Of a stretch of DNA of 6,484 bases, positions 1 through 5,913 are shown in pieces. The number at the start of each line of letters is the position of its first letter. The stretch's first letter is position 1. Both the position numbers and the translations under genes were made by a program. Source of the DNA: Gemmatimonadota bacterium (GTDB lineage: Bacteria > Gemmatimonadota > Gemmatimonadetes > Longimicrobiales > UBA6960). The DNA lies in assembly GCA_019347995.1 (NCBI GenBank), contig JAHWKH010000149.1, positions 1 to 6,484 of the forward strand. The letters run 5' to 3'. The notes beneath the pieces are model-generated. The model ran no database searches and was not told where the DNA came from. It worked only from the letters and a program-made list of their open reading frames with translations.

Positions 1-311
1 CGGGTCGTGACCTCAGCGTCGGGGCGGCCGAAATCCATCTCCCAGGCCTCGCCCGTCTCGAGCTTCTCGGCCACCTGTCCGAGTGCGGCCGCGTTCGACG
101 GGTTGAGCTCGGCGGCGGGCGGCGCGTCGAGGACGCGGTCGAAGTCCCACGGCAGGGCGATCCCGCGCTCGCGCATCTCGGTCATCAGCCCGACCCACGA
201 CTCGCGGTGAAAGGCGATCTCGTGGAAGCGTGCGACCGCCCAGGGGTCGAGCGGTGAGCCCCTCCGACCGGCTGGAACGCTACCGGGCCAAGCGGGCCGG
301 CGACCGCACAC
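1..311 (-). CDS. Unrecognised protein, N-terminal part, cut by the left edge
   Basis: I do not recognise this protein. On the minus strand the frame is open from about 311 to the window edge. From about position 255 leftward it has strong coding character: almost every codon ends in G or C, and the composition is balanced, with acidic, aromatic and Met residues (for example WAVARFHEIAFHRESW, then ALPWDFDRVLDAPPAAELNP). The overlapping plus-strand readings are rich in Arg, Gly and Ser and look like shadows. The start is uncertain. The GTG at 311-309 has GAAGGG five bases upstream, but its first 20 or so codons show weaker coding bias and would overlap ligD by 58 bases. The next in-frame ATG, at 185-183, avoids the overlap but discards a well-biased stretch and lacks a Shine-Dalgarno site. 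About 103 residues are visible from the GTG. No signal peptide, membrane segment or known motif is apparent. The gene diverges from ligD. I am fairly sure it is coding, but not of its start or function. Confidence 0.6.
   Translation of the reverse strand, partial: MCGRRPAWPGSVPAGRRGSPLDPWAVARFHEIAFHRESWVGLMTEMRERGIALPWDFDRVLDAPPAAELNPSNAAALGQVAEKLETGEAWEMDFGRPDAEVTT
242..246 (+). promoter_or_regulatory. Ribosome binding site deciding the ligD start
   Basis: AGGGG lies seven bases before the GTG at 254. The upstream in-frame GTG at 230 would only add eight Arg/Pro-rich residues and has no comparable site. Starting at 254 also aligns the phosphoesterase catalytic residues with those of Pseudomonas aeruginosa LigD at a constant offset of one residue. 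Confidence 0.6.
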
Positions 312-2794
312 CCGAGCCCTTCGGGGGCGAGGGCGCCACCCCCGCCACCGGGCATCTCTACGTCTTCCACAAGCACCGCGCCCGCAACCTGCACTGGGAC
401 CTGCGCCTGGAGCTGGACGGGGCGCTGGAGAGCTGGGCGGTTCCGAAGGGTCCGTCGCCCGATCCGTCGGACAAGCGGCTGGCGATGCACGTGGAGCCGC
501 ATCCGCTGGACTACGCCGAGTTCGAAGGGGTCATCCCCGAAGGCGAATACGGAGCCGGACCCTCCATCGTCTGGGACAAGGGGACCTGGATCGCCGTCGA
601 GGACCCCTACGAGGGCCTGGCGAAAGGCAAGCTCCTCTTCGAGCTCAGGGGCTACAAGGTGCGGGGCCTGTGGACCCTGGTGCACACCCCGAAGGCGGGG
701 GAGAACCACTGGCTCCTCATCAAGGAGCGCGACGGCTGGGTCCAGGCGGGGGTGGGCACGGAAGCCTATCCCGACGACTCCATCTATTCGGGACTGCGTG
801 TGGAGGAGCTTCCCGCCGCCACGGCGCGCGCGGCGGAGATGGCCCGACGCGCGGCCCGAATGGGGGCCGGGGAGCGGCCGCCGCGGGCCCGGGACGTGCG
901 CCTCATGCACGCCACGCGGCGGGAGGCGCCCTTCGACGACCCGGCCTGGGTGTGGGAGCTCAAGTACGACGGCTATCGGCTCGTCGCGGGCCGGGACGCG
1001 AACGGCGACGCCAGCCTGATCTCCCGCAACGGCAACGACCTCACGGCCACCTTCCCCGACGTCGCCCGGGCGATCCGCGGGCTACCCTACGAAGGCGTGG
1101 TCATGGACGGCGAGGTGGTCGTCCACGACGACGCGGGCCTGCCCTCCTTCGGCAGGCTCCAGAAGCGGGGCCGGCTGGTGAACCGCCGCGACATCGCCCG
1201 CGCCGCCCTCGAGCTGCCGGCCTCGTACTACGCCTTCGACCTGCTGGCCCTGGAGGGCGCCGACCTGCGCGGCCTGCCGCTCACCGAGCGGAAGGCGCTC
1301 CTGGAGGAGGTCCTGCCCTCCCTCGGCCCGGTCCGCTACTCCGAGCACATCCCCGAGCGGGGCACCGCCCTCTACGAGACCATGAGCGAGATGGGTCTGG
1401 AAGGCGTCGTGGGCAAGCGCGCCGACGGGGCCTACGAGGGTGGGCGCTCGGCGGCCTGGATCAAGGTGGCGGCCGTGCGCACCGACGATTTCGTGGTGGT
1501 GGGCTTCACGGGGGCGTCGATCGGCGGGGGCGCGCTGGGCGCGCTCCACCTGGCGCAGTGGGTGGGGGGAGAGCTCGTGTACGCCGGCAGCGTCGGCACG
1601 GGCTTCACGGCGGCGCTCGCGAAGGAGCTCCGCGCCGCCCTCGAGGCCCTGGAGGAGGAGCAGGATGGGCCTCCCGCCGAAGGAGCGCCGGGCGGCGGGA
1701 AGCACCGCTGGGTGCGCCCGCTCCTGGTGGCGGAGGTGCGCTTCCGGGAGATCACCGAGGCGGGCATGGTGCGCCACGCCTCCTTCCAGCGCCTGCGCGA
1801 CGACAAACCGCCCGAGGCGTGCGTGCGCGACGGGGGCGAGCCTGCGGATGAGCCCCTTCCCGAGCCGCCCCCCGTGCCGCAGGAGGAGGCGCGGGTGGTG
1901 CCCTTCACCAACCTGGACAAGGTCTTCTGGCCCGACGCCGGCTTCACCAAGGGCGACCTCCTGGCCTACTACGAGGCCATCGCGCCCTGGCTGCTCCCGT
2001 ACCTGGAGGACCGGCCGCTGGTGCTCACGCGCTTCCCCGACGGCATCGAGGGCAAATCGTTCTACCAGAAGGACGCGCCGCCGTGGGCACCCGACTGGAT
2101 CCGCACCGTCCCGGTGTGGAGCGAGGGGTCGGAGAGGGAGCTCAACTACTTCGTGGCCGAGGACGTTGAGACGCTCCTCTACCTGGTGAACCTGGGCACC
2201 ATCCCCCTGCACGTCTGGCACAGCCGGATCGGAGCCCTGGAGCGGCCCGACTGGTGCCTCCTGGACCTGGATCCCAAGGGCGCCCCCTTCGCCGACGTGG
2301 TGGAGGTGGCTCTGTTCCTCCACGACCTCTGCGAGGAGATCGCCCTGCCCCACTACGTGAAGACGTCGGGCTCGACCGGGCTCCACGTGCTCGTCCCCCT
2401 GGGCGGGCACATGGACTACGACCAGAGCCGCACGCTGGGCGAGCTGCTGGCCCGCCTCGCCGTGGGCGCCCTGCCGGAAATCGCCACCGTGGAGCGGGCG
2501 GTGCGCCGACGTGAGGGGAAGGTGTACGTGGACTTCCTGCAGAACCGGGGCGGGCAGCTCATGGCGGCGCCGTTCTGCGCCCGCGCGAAGCCCGGCGCCA
2601 CGGTGTCGGCGCCGCTGCGCTGGAAGGAGGTCGGGTCTCGGCTCGAGCTGGCCGACTACACGATCCGCTCCGTTCCCAGGCGCATGCGCGCCCTGAAGGA
2701 CGGCGATCCGATGGCGCCCGTACTGCGCGACGAGCCGGACCTGATGACGGCGCTGGCGGCGCTCACGGAGCGGGTGGCGGGCCAGGGCGGCTGA
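254..2794 (+). CDS. ligD: NHEJ DNA ligase LigD (phosphoesterase-ligase-polymerase)
   Basis: ATP-dependent ligase that, with Ku, repairs double-strand breaks by bacterial non-homologous end joining. It trims 3' phosphates and ribonucleotides, fills or extends ends, and seals them. The length of 846 aa is close to the 840 of P. aeruginosa LigD, with the same domain order. The 3'-phosphoesterase domain (about 10-170) shows H41, H47-x-D49-x-R51, H83 and Y87. The ligase (about 215-525) has the nucleotidyl Lys K237 in ELKYDGYR, then SRNG at 257-260, D285-G-E287, EGVVGK ending at K388 and WIKV with K404. The OB-fold carries an RHASF block at 507-511. A Pro/Glu-rich linker (about 525-546) leads to the primase-type polymerase (about 548-845), with D671-L-D673, the STGLH motif ending at H711, and D760 as third metal ligand. 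I see no lost catalytic residue. The GTG start is preceded by AGGGG. No ku gene is in the window. The GC-rich codon use matches the neighbours, so nothing suggests recent transfer. Confidence 0.96.
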   Translation: MSPSDRLERYRAKRAGDRTPEPFGGEGATPATGHLYVFHKHRARNLHWDLRLELDGALESWAVPKGPSPDPSDKRLAMHVEPHPLDYAEFEGVIPEGEYGAGPSIVWDKGTWIAVEDPYEGLAKGKLLFELRGYKVRGLWTLVHTPKAGENHWLLIKERDGWVQAGVGTEAYPDDSIYSGLRVEELPAATARAAEMARRAARMGAGERPPRARDVRLMHATRREAPFDDPAWVWELKYDGYRLVAGRDANGDASLISRNGNDLTATFPDVARAIRGLPYEGVVMDGEVVVHDDAGLPSFGRLQKRGRLVNRRDIARAALELPASYYAFDLLALEGADLRGLPLTERKALLEEVLPSLGPVRYSEHIPERGTALYETMSEMGLEGVVGKRADGAYEGGRSAAWIKVAAVRTDDFVVVGFTGASIGGGALGALHLAQWVGGELVYAGSVGTGFTAALAKELRAALEALEEEQDGPPAEGAPGGGKHRWVRPLLVAEVRFREITEAGMVRHASFQRLRDDKPPEACVRDGGEPADEPLPEPPPVPQEEARVVPFTNLDKVFWPDAGFTKGDLLAYYEAIAPWLLPYLEDRPLVLTRFPDGIEGKSFYQKDAPPWAPDWIRTVPVWSEGSERELNYFVAEDVETLLYLVNLGTIPLHVWHSRIGALERPDWCLLDLDPKGAPFADVVEVALFLHDLCEEIALPHYVKTSGSTGLHVLVPLGGHMDYDQSRTLGELLARLAVGALPEIATVERAVRRREGKVYVDFLQNRGGQLMAAPFCARAKPGATVSAPLRWKEVGSRLELADYTIRSVPRRMRALKDGDPMAPVLRDEPDLMTALAALTERVAGQGG

Positions 2795-2830
2795 GCCCGG
2801 GAGTTGCCGCCTCGGCACGGCCGGCTCAGC
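2790..2830 (+). terminator. Stem-loop at the ligD stop, terminator-like
   Basis: The 8-bp arms GCTGAGCC (2790-2797) and GGCTCAGC (2823-2830) are perfectly complementary. They enclose a second small hairpin, TGCCG/CGGCA (2805-2809 and 2813-2817), with a CCT loop. The sequence TTTGACC follows. The outer arm includes the last bases of ligD and its TGA. With only three T residues after the stem this is a weak intrinsic terminator at best. It may instead stabilise the 3' end of the mRNA. Confidence 0.4.
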
Positions 2831-2869
2831 TTTGACCCACCTTCATTCCGACGCCCTGCCCATGCGCCC

Positions 2870-4603
2870 ATGAAATCCGATCCCCTGCGGGTCCTCCTGG
2901 TGGAGGACGAGCCCACCTCCCTCCATCTCATGGAGGAGATCCTCCACAGCAGGGGACACGAGGTGGACGCGTGCGACGACGCCGAGACGGGGTGGTCCTC
3001 GTTCGTCCAGCATCGCCACCTGCTGGTGATCCTGGACCGCTACCTGCCGGGGATGGACGGACTCGAGCTGTGCCGCCGGATCCGCGACACGCCCGACGCC
3101 GAGGATACCATCATCCTCTTCGTGACCGGCGCGGAGCGCCGCGAGGCGCTGGAGGACGCGCTGGAGGCGGGCGCCAACGACTACGTGGTGAAGCCCGTGG
3201 ACGACCGCGTCCACGTGCGACTGGCCATCGCCGAGCGGCAGGTGCGCAAGCTTCGCGACCGGCGCCGCATCGAGCGCGAGCTGGAGAAGGGCTCCCTCTA
3301 CGACCCGGTCACCGGGCTGCCCAACCGCAGCCTGCTCCTGGACCGTCTCGACCGGGCGGCCCGTCGGGCGGCCCGGCCGGCCAACGATCACCTGTTCGGC
3401 ATCCTCCTCATCGACGTCCACGGCTTCCGCGAGGTGAACGACGTCCATGGCCGGGAGGCCGGCGATCGTGTCCTGGCGGAAGTGGGCGCGCGCCTGAGCC
3501 ACTGCATCCGCACCACCGACACCGCAGCCCGCATGGTCAGCGACGAGTTCGCCCTCCTCCTGGACGGCATGCGCGACGTCAGCGACCCGACCCGGGTGGC
3601 GCAGCGCGTCCACGAGGCGCTGACGCGGCCTTTCTCCGTCGACGGTGGGGAGATCGCGCTGGGCGCGGCCATCGGGATCGCCATCAGCCTCACCGGCTAC
3701 GAGCGCTCCGAGGACGTGGTGCGCGACGCGCAGCAGGCGCTGCAGCGCGCCCGGGCCGAGGGTCCCGGCACCAGCCGGCTCTTCGACCCGGTGATGCACG
3801 CGCAGGCCGTGAGCCGCCTTCGGCTGGAGACCCGGCTGCGGCGGGCGCTGGACCACGACGAGCTCATCCTCCACTTCCAGCCCATCATCTCCCTGGTCAG
3901 CGGACGCATCGAGAGCTTCGAGGCCCTGGTGCGCTGGCAGGATCCCGAGCGGGGGCTGGTGCCGCCGAGCGAGTTCATCCCCATCGCGGAGGAGACGGGG
4001 CTGGTCGTGCCCATGGGCTGGTGGGTCATGGAGCGGGCCCTCCAGCATCTGGCCGCGTGGCGCCAGGTGCTGCCCGAGGAGAAGCTCAGCGTCGCCGTGA
4101 ACCTGTCGGCGCGCCACGTGGCCCAGGGCGACATCCTCGAGGCGGTGGCGGACGTCCTGAGCCGCGCGGGCATGACCGGCGCCGACCTCCACGTGGAGAT
4201 CACCGAGACCTCCCTCATGCGGGGGCTCGAGGAGGTCGAGCGGAGCCTGCGGCGCCTCAAGGAGACCGGCGTCCAGGTGCACGTGGACGACTTCGGGACC
4301 GGGTACTCGTCGCTGGCGTATCTCTGCCGGCTGCCCATCGACCGCCTGAAGGTCGACCGCTCGTTCGTCTCCCTCATGGAGGAGAGCGCGGAGAACCTCG
4401 AGGTGGTCAGCACGATCATCCGGCTCGCCCACAACCTCTCCATGGACGTCGTCGCCGAGGGCGTGGAGACGGAAGAGCAGCTCGCCCTCCTCCGGGAGAT
4501 GGGCTGCGACATGGTCCAGGGCTACCTCTTCTCCCGTCCGGTGGAGGGAGACGCGGTGGTGGGCCTCCTCCGCCGATTCGAGCCTCCCACGCCCGTCTCC
4601 TGA
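2870..4603 (+). CDS. Response regulator with degenerate GGDEF and intact EAL domain (c-di-GMP phosphodiesterase)
   Basis: A cytoplasmic 577-aa two-component output protein with no membrane segment. The receiver domain (about 6-125) has the acidic pair E12-D13, phospho-acceptor D56, T86 and K108-P109. A charged, probably helical linker (about 117-142) leads to a GGDEF-type domain (about 143-300) that starts with DPVTGLPNR. Its signature is VSDEF (223-227) instead of GGDEF, and the metal region reads D182-V-H184 with R187 where Lys is usual, so cyclase activity is doubtful. An I-site-like RxxD (214-217) sits at the usual five-residue spacing. The EAL domain (about 320-570) keeps E351-A-L353, N411, E443, D473-D474 in DDFGTGYSS, K494 and D496, E530 in EGVET and Q550. 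This predicts hydrolysis of c-di-GMP to pGpG under control of an unseen histidine kinase. The ATG at 2870 is chosen because the receiver fold begins directly after it; the in-frame extension to 2804 is Pro/Arg-rich and lies in the ligD terminator region. No clear Shine-Dalgarno site precedes the ATG. Confidence 0.93.
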   Translation: MKSDPLRVLLVEDEPTSLHLMEEILHSRGHEVDACDDAETGWSSFVQHRHLLVILDRYLPGMDGLELCRRIRDTPDAEDTIILFVTGAERREALEDALEAGANDYVVKPVDDRVHVRLAIAERQVRKLRDRRRIERELEKGSLYDPVTGLPNRSLLLDRLDRAARRAARPANDHLFGILLIDVHGFREVNDVHGREAGDRVLAEVGARLSHCIRTTDTAARMVSDEFALLLDGMRDVSDPTRVAQRVHEALTRPFSVDGGEIALGAAIGIAISLTGYERSEDVVRDAQQALQRARAEGPGTSRLFDPVMHAQAVSRLRLETRLRRALDHDELILHFQPIISLVSGRIESFEALVRWQDPERGLVPPSEFIPIAEETGLVVPMGWWVMERALQHLAAWRQVLPEEKLSVAVNLSARHVAQGDILEAVADVLSRAGMTGADLHVEITETSLMRGLEEVERSLRRLKETGVQVHVDDFGTGYSSLAYLCRLPIDRLKVDRSFVSLMEESAENLEVVSTIIRLAHNLSMDVVAEGVETEEQLALLREMGCDMVQGYLFSRPVEGDAVVGLLRRFEPPTPVS

Positions 4604-4638
4604 CGGGAGCTCGGCACCCGCGAATGCCGCTTCCGACG

Positions 4639-4672
4639 GGGGTTTTCGGGCGATCGCCGGCGAAAAAGCCCC
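4639..4672 (+). terminator. Long imperfect hairpin after the EAL gene
   Basis: GGGG-TTTTCG at 4639-4648 pairs with CG-AAAA-AGCCCC at 4661-4672, allowing a two-base bulge. The apex is the palindrome GGCGATCGCC (4649-4658). It stands 36 bases after the stop of the response regulator gene, so it may end that transcript. It lacks a downstream T tract (the T run is inside the 5' arm), so it may equally be part of the leader of the next gene. Confidence 0.35.
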
Positions 4673-4742
4673 TCTGCCGGCTGAAGCCTCGACCGGCGGT
4701 CCGGCCCTTGCACTGATAAGGGGTGCATCCAACAACGACGGG

Positions 4743-4758
4743 CCGGCGCACGCGCCGG
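4743..4758. repeat. Perfect 7-bp inverted repeat before the transglycosylase
   Basis: CCGGCGC and GCGCCGG are separated by AC. As RNA this would form a six-pair stem with a four-base loop, 25 bases before the ribosome binding site. As DNA it could be a repressor operator. GC-rich repeats of this size can also arise by chance. Confidence 0.35.
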
Positions 4759-4783
4759 ATCCGAGCTCGCTCGATAGATCCAC

Positions 4784-4789
4784 GGAGGG
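4784..4789 (+). promoter_or_regulatory. Ribosome binding site of the lytic transglycosylase
   Basis: GGAGGG stands five bases before the ATG at 4795. This decides the start against the in-frame GTG at 4723, whose extra 24 residues are Arg/Thr-rich and fall in the inverted-repeat region. Confidence 0.75.
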
Positions 4790-4794
4790 CCCGC

Positions 4795-5829
4795 ATGACA
4801 GCCGACGAACGACACCGCAGGAAGAAGCGTCGCATCTCGCGCATCCTCGAGACCGATAAGGGCCGCAAGCTGGCCATCGCCAGCGCGGTTGGCGTGGCAG
4901 GCATCGGGGCGTTCGGCGCCTCGGTGGACACCCCGACACCCACCGAGCAGCCCAGCTTCGACGACCCGGTGAAGGACGCCGTGGCCAAGACCATGGTGCA
5001 GCGCCTCGCCGGACAGGGCTGGGACCTGCCCAACGTGGACCACGAGCGCGTCGACTTCTGGGTGGACCGGTTCCAGAACAATCCGGACATGAGGGAGAAG
5101 TTCGAGGGCTTCCTTACCCGCGCGGGCCAGTACGTCCCCATGCTCTCCATCAAGCTGGCGGAGCGGGACATGCCCAACGACCTCATCTTCCTCGCGATGA
5201 TCGAGTCGGGCTTCGACCCCACCGCCTATTCCCAGGCCCACGCCTCGGGCATCTGGCAGTTCATCGCGGAGACGGGCCGGCGCTACGGCCTGCGCGTGAA
5301 CCACGCGGTGGACGAGCGGAACCACCCGGAGAAGGCCACCGAGGCGGCGCTGGACTACCTCACGGAGCTGCACGACCGCTTCGACTCCTGGTACCTCGCG
5401 GCGGCGGCCTACAACACGGGTGAGAACCGTGTGGGGCGCATCATGCGCGAGGAGTTCGGCACCGAGAAGGCGAGCTCGGAGCAGGACTACTACAAGATCT
5501 GGGACCGGCTCCCCCGGGAGACGCGCGACTACGTGCCCCTCATGATCGCCGCGGCGCGCATCGCGAAGGATCCCGGCACCTACGGCTTCGACCACATCGT
5601 GCCGATGGCGCCCGAGCACATCGAGGAGATCGAGGCGGCGCCGGGCACGCCGCTGGCGAGCATCGCCGACGCGGCCGGCGTGGACGCCCAGACCATCGTC
5701 GCGCTCAACCCGCACATCACGGGGGCGCGCACACCGTCGGACGCGACGTACCCGGTGCGGGTGCCGGGCGGCTCCACGGATCGGATCGCCGCGGCCATGG
5801 GCGACACCGGGACCCGGACGGCGCAGTAG
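4795..5829 (+). CDS. Membrane-anchored lytic transglycosylase, SLT domain with LysM-like tail
   Basis: Predicted to cleave the MurNAc-GlcNAc bond of peptidoglycan with formation of 1,6-anhydro-MurNAc, acting outside the inner membrane. Of the 344 aa, the first 25 are very basic (RHRRKKRR) and are followed by a modest hydrophobic stretch (about 26-44), best read as a signal anchor or uncleaved signal. There is no lipobox Cys. The SLT domain (about 113-235) has the catalytic Glu E137 in AMIESGF, then ASGIWQF (150-156), DERNHPEKAT and AAYNTGENRV (204-213). All are typical of the MltD/Slt family 1 fold. The C-terminal segment (about 283-326) resembles a degenerate LysM repeat, with a GTPLASIA start, an ALNP core (303-306) and an ending in YPVRVP. 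Full MltD proteins are longer and carry clearer LysM repeats, so I assign the family but no gene symbol. The gene has its own strong ribosome binding site and is followed by a stem-loop terminator, which suggests a single-gene transcript. Confidence 0.93.
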   Translation: MTADERHRRKKRRISRILETDKGRKLAIASAVGVAGIGAFGASVDTPTPTEQPSFDDPVKDAVAKTMVQRLAGQGWDLPNVDHERVDFWVDRFQNNPDMREKFEGFLTRAGQYVPMLSIKLAERDMPNDLIFLAMIESGFDPTAYSQAHASGIWQFIAETGRRYGLRVNHAVDERNHPEKATEAALDYLTELHDRFDSWYLAAAAYNTGENRVGRIMREEFGTEKASSEQDYYKIWDRLPRETRDYVPLMIAAARIAKDPGTYGFDHIVPMAPEHIEEIEAAPGTPLASIADAAGVDAQTIVALNPHITGARTPSDATYPVRVPGGSTDRIAAAMGDTGTRTAQ

Positions 5830-5850
5830 CGGCCGTACGCTCCGACGCCC

Positions 5851-5884
5851 AAGGCGGGCACCCGGGAGAGCGGGTGCCCGCCTT
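5851..5884. terminator. Perfect stem-loop between convergent genes, probably bidirectional
   Basis: AAGGCGGGCACCCG (5851-5864) and its exact reverse complement (5871-5884) form a 14-bp stem with the loop GGAGAG. It lies 21 bases after the transglycosylase stop and 29 bases from the stop of the convergent threonine ammonia-lyase, the expected place for a shared terminator. A long U tract is missing on both strands, as is common in high-GC bacteria. Confidence 0.75.
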
Positions 5885-5913
5885 CGTGCGTTCGGTGCCG
5901 CCGGGACCCCTTC

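Larger units (their letters stand above)
4604..4794. other. Intergenic region rich in inverted repeats (possible structured 5' leader)
   Basis: This is the longest non-coding gap in the window. It lies between the EAL gene and the lytic transglycosylase. In order it holds a long imperfect hairpin (4639-4672), a second stem CTGCCGG/CCGGCGG (4674-4680 and 4693-4699, one G-T pair), two mutually exclusive small hairpins within 4705-4727, and an inverted repeat CCGGCGC/GCGCCGG (4743-4749 and 4752-4758). A strong ribosome binding site follows. I see no convincing -35/-10 pair. TGATAA at 4714-4719 resembles a -10 box, but no good -35 stands at the right distance. The region does not match any riboswitch consensus I can recall. 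Confidence 0.45.

Noticed and set aside
3..257. A plus-strand frame ending in a TGA that overlaps the ligD GTG (GTGA), suggesting a translationally coupled upstream gene
   Set aside because: The overlap is attractive, but this frame has clearly lower third-position GC and an Arg/Gly/Leu-rich translation. The codon-aligned minus strand has the better coding signal.
670..1851. A 393-codon plus-strand frame inside ligD
   Set aside because: It is an Arg/Gly/Ala-rich out-of-frame shadow. The ligase catalytic Lys and following motifs are in the other frame.
1082..2818. A 578-codon open frame antisense to ligD
   Set aside because: It is a shadow of high-GC codon use in ligD. Its translation is rich in Arg, His, Gly, Ala and Val with no family motifs, while the plus-strand frame contains every LigD catalytic motif.
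4651..4658. The octamer GCGATCGC, which resembles the cyanobacterial HIP1 repeat
   Set aside because: A single copy, at the apex of a larger inverted repeat in a high-GC genome. Chance or hairpin structure explains it.
2971..4716. A 581-codon plus-strand frame inside the EAL gene
   Set aside because: It is an Arg/Gly/Pro-rich out-of-frame translation overlapping a gene with complete receiver and EAL motifs.
4604..4794. A c-di-GMP or c-di-AMP riboswitch upstream of the transglycosylase
   Set aside because: The neighbouring c-di-GMP enzyme makes this tempting, but I cannot find the conserved core segments of either class, so I report only a structured leader.
2843..4939. A 698-codon open frame antisense to the REC-GGDEF-EAL gene
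   Set aside because: The composition is typical of an antisense shadow. It crosses the intergenic region into the next gene and has no recognisable domain.
4522..5715. A 397-codon minus-strand frame across the leader and transglycosylase
   Set aside because: It is antisense to the SLT domain, has shadow-type composition and no motif.
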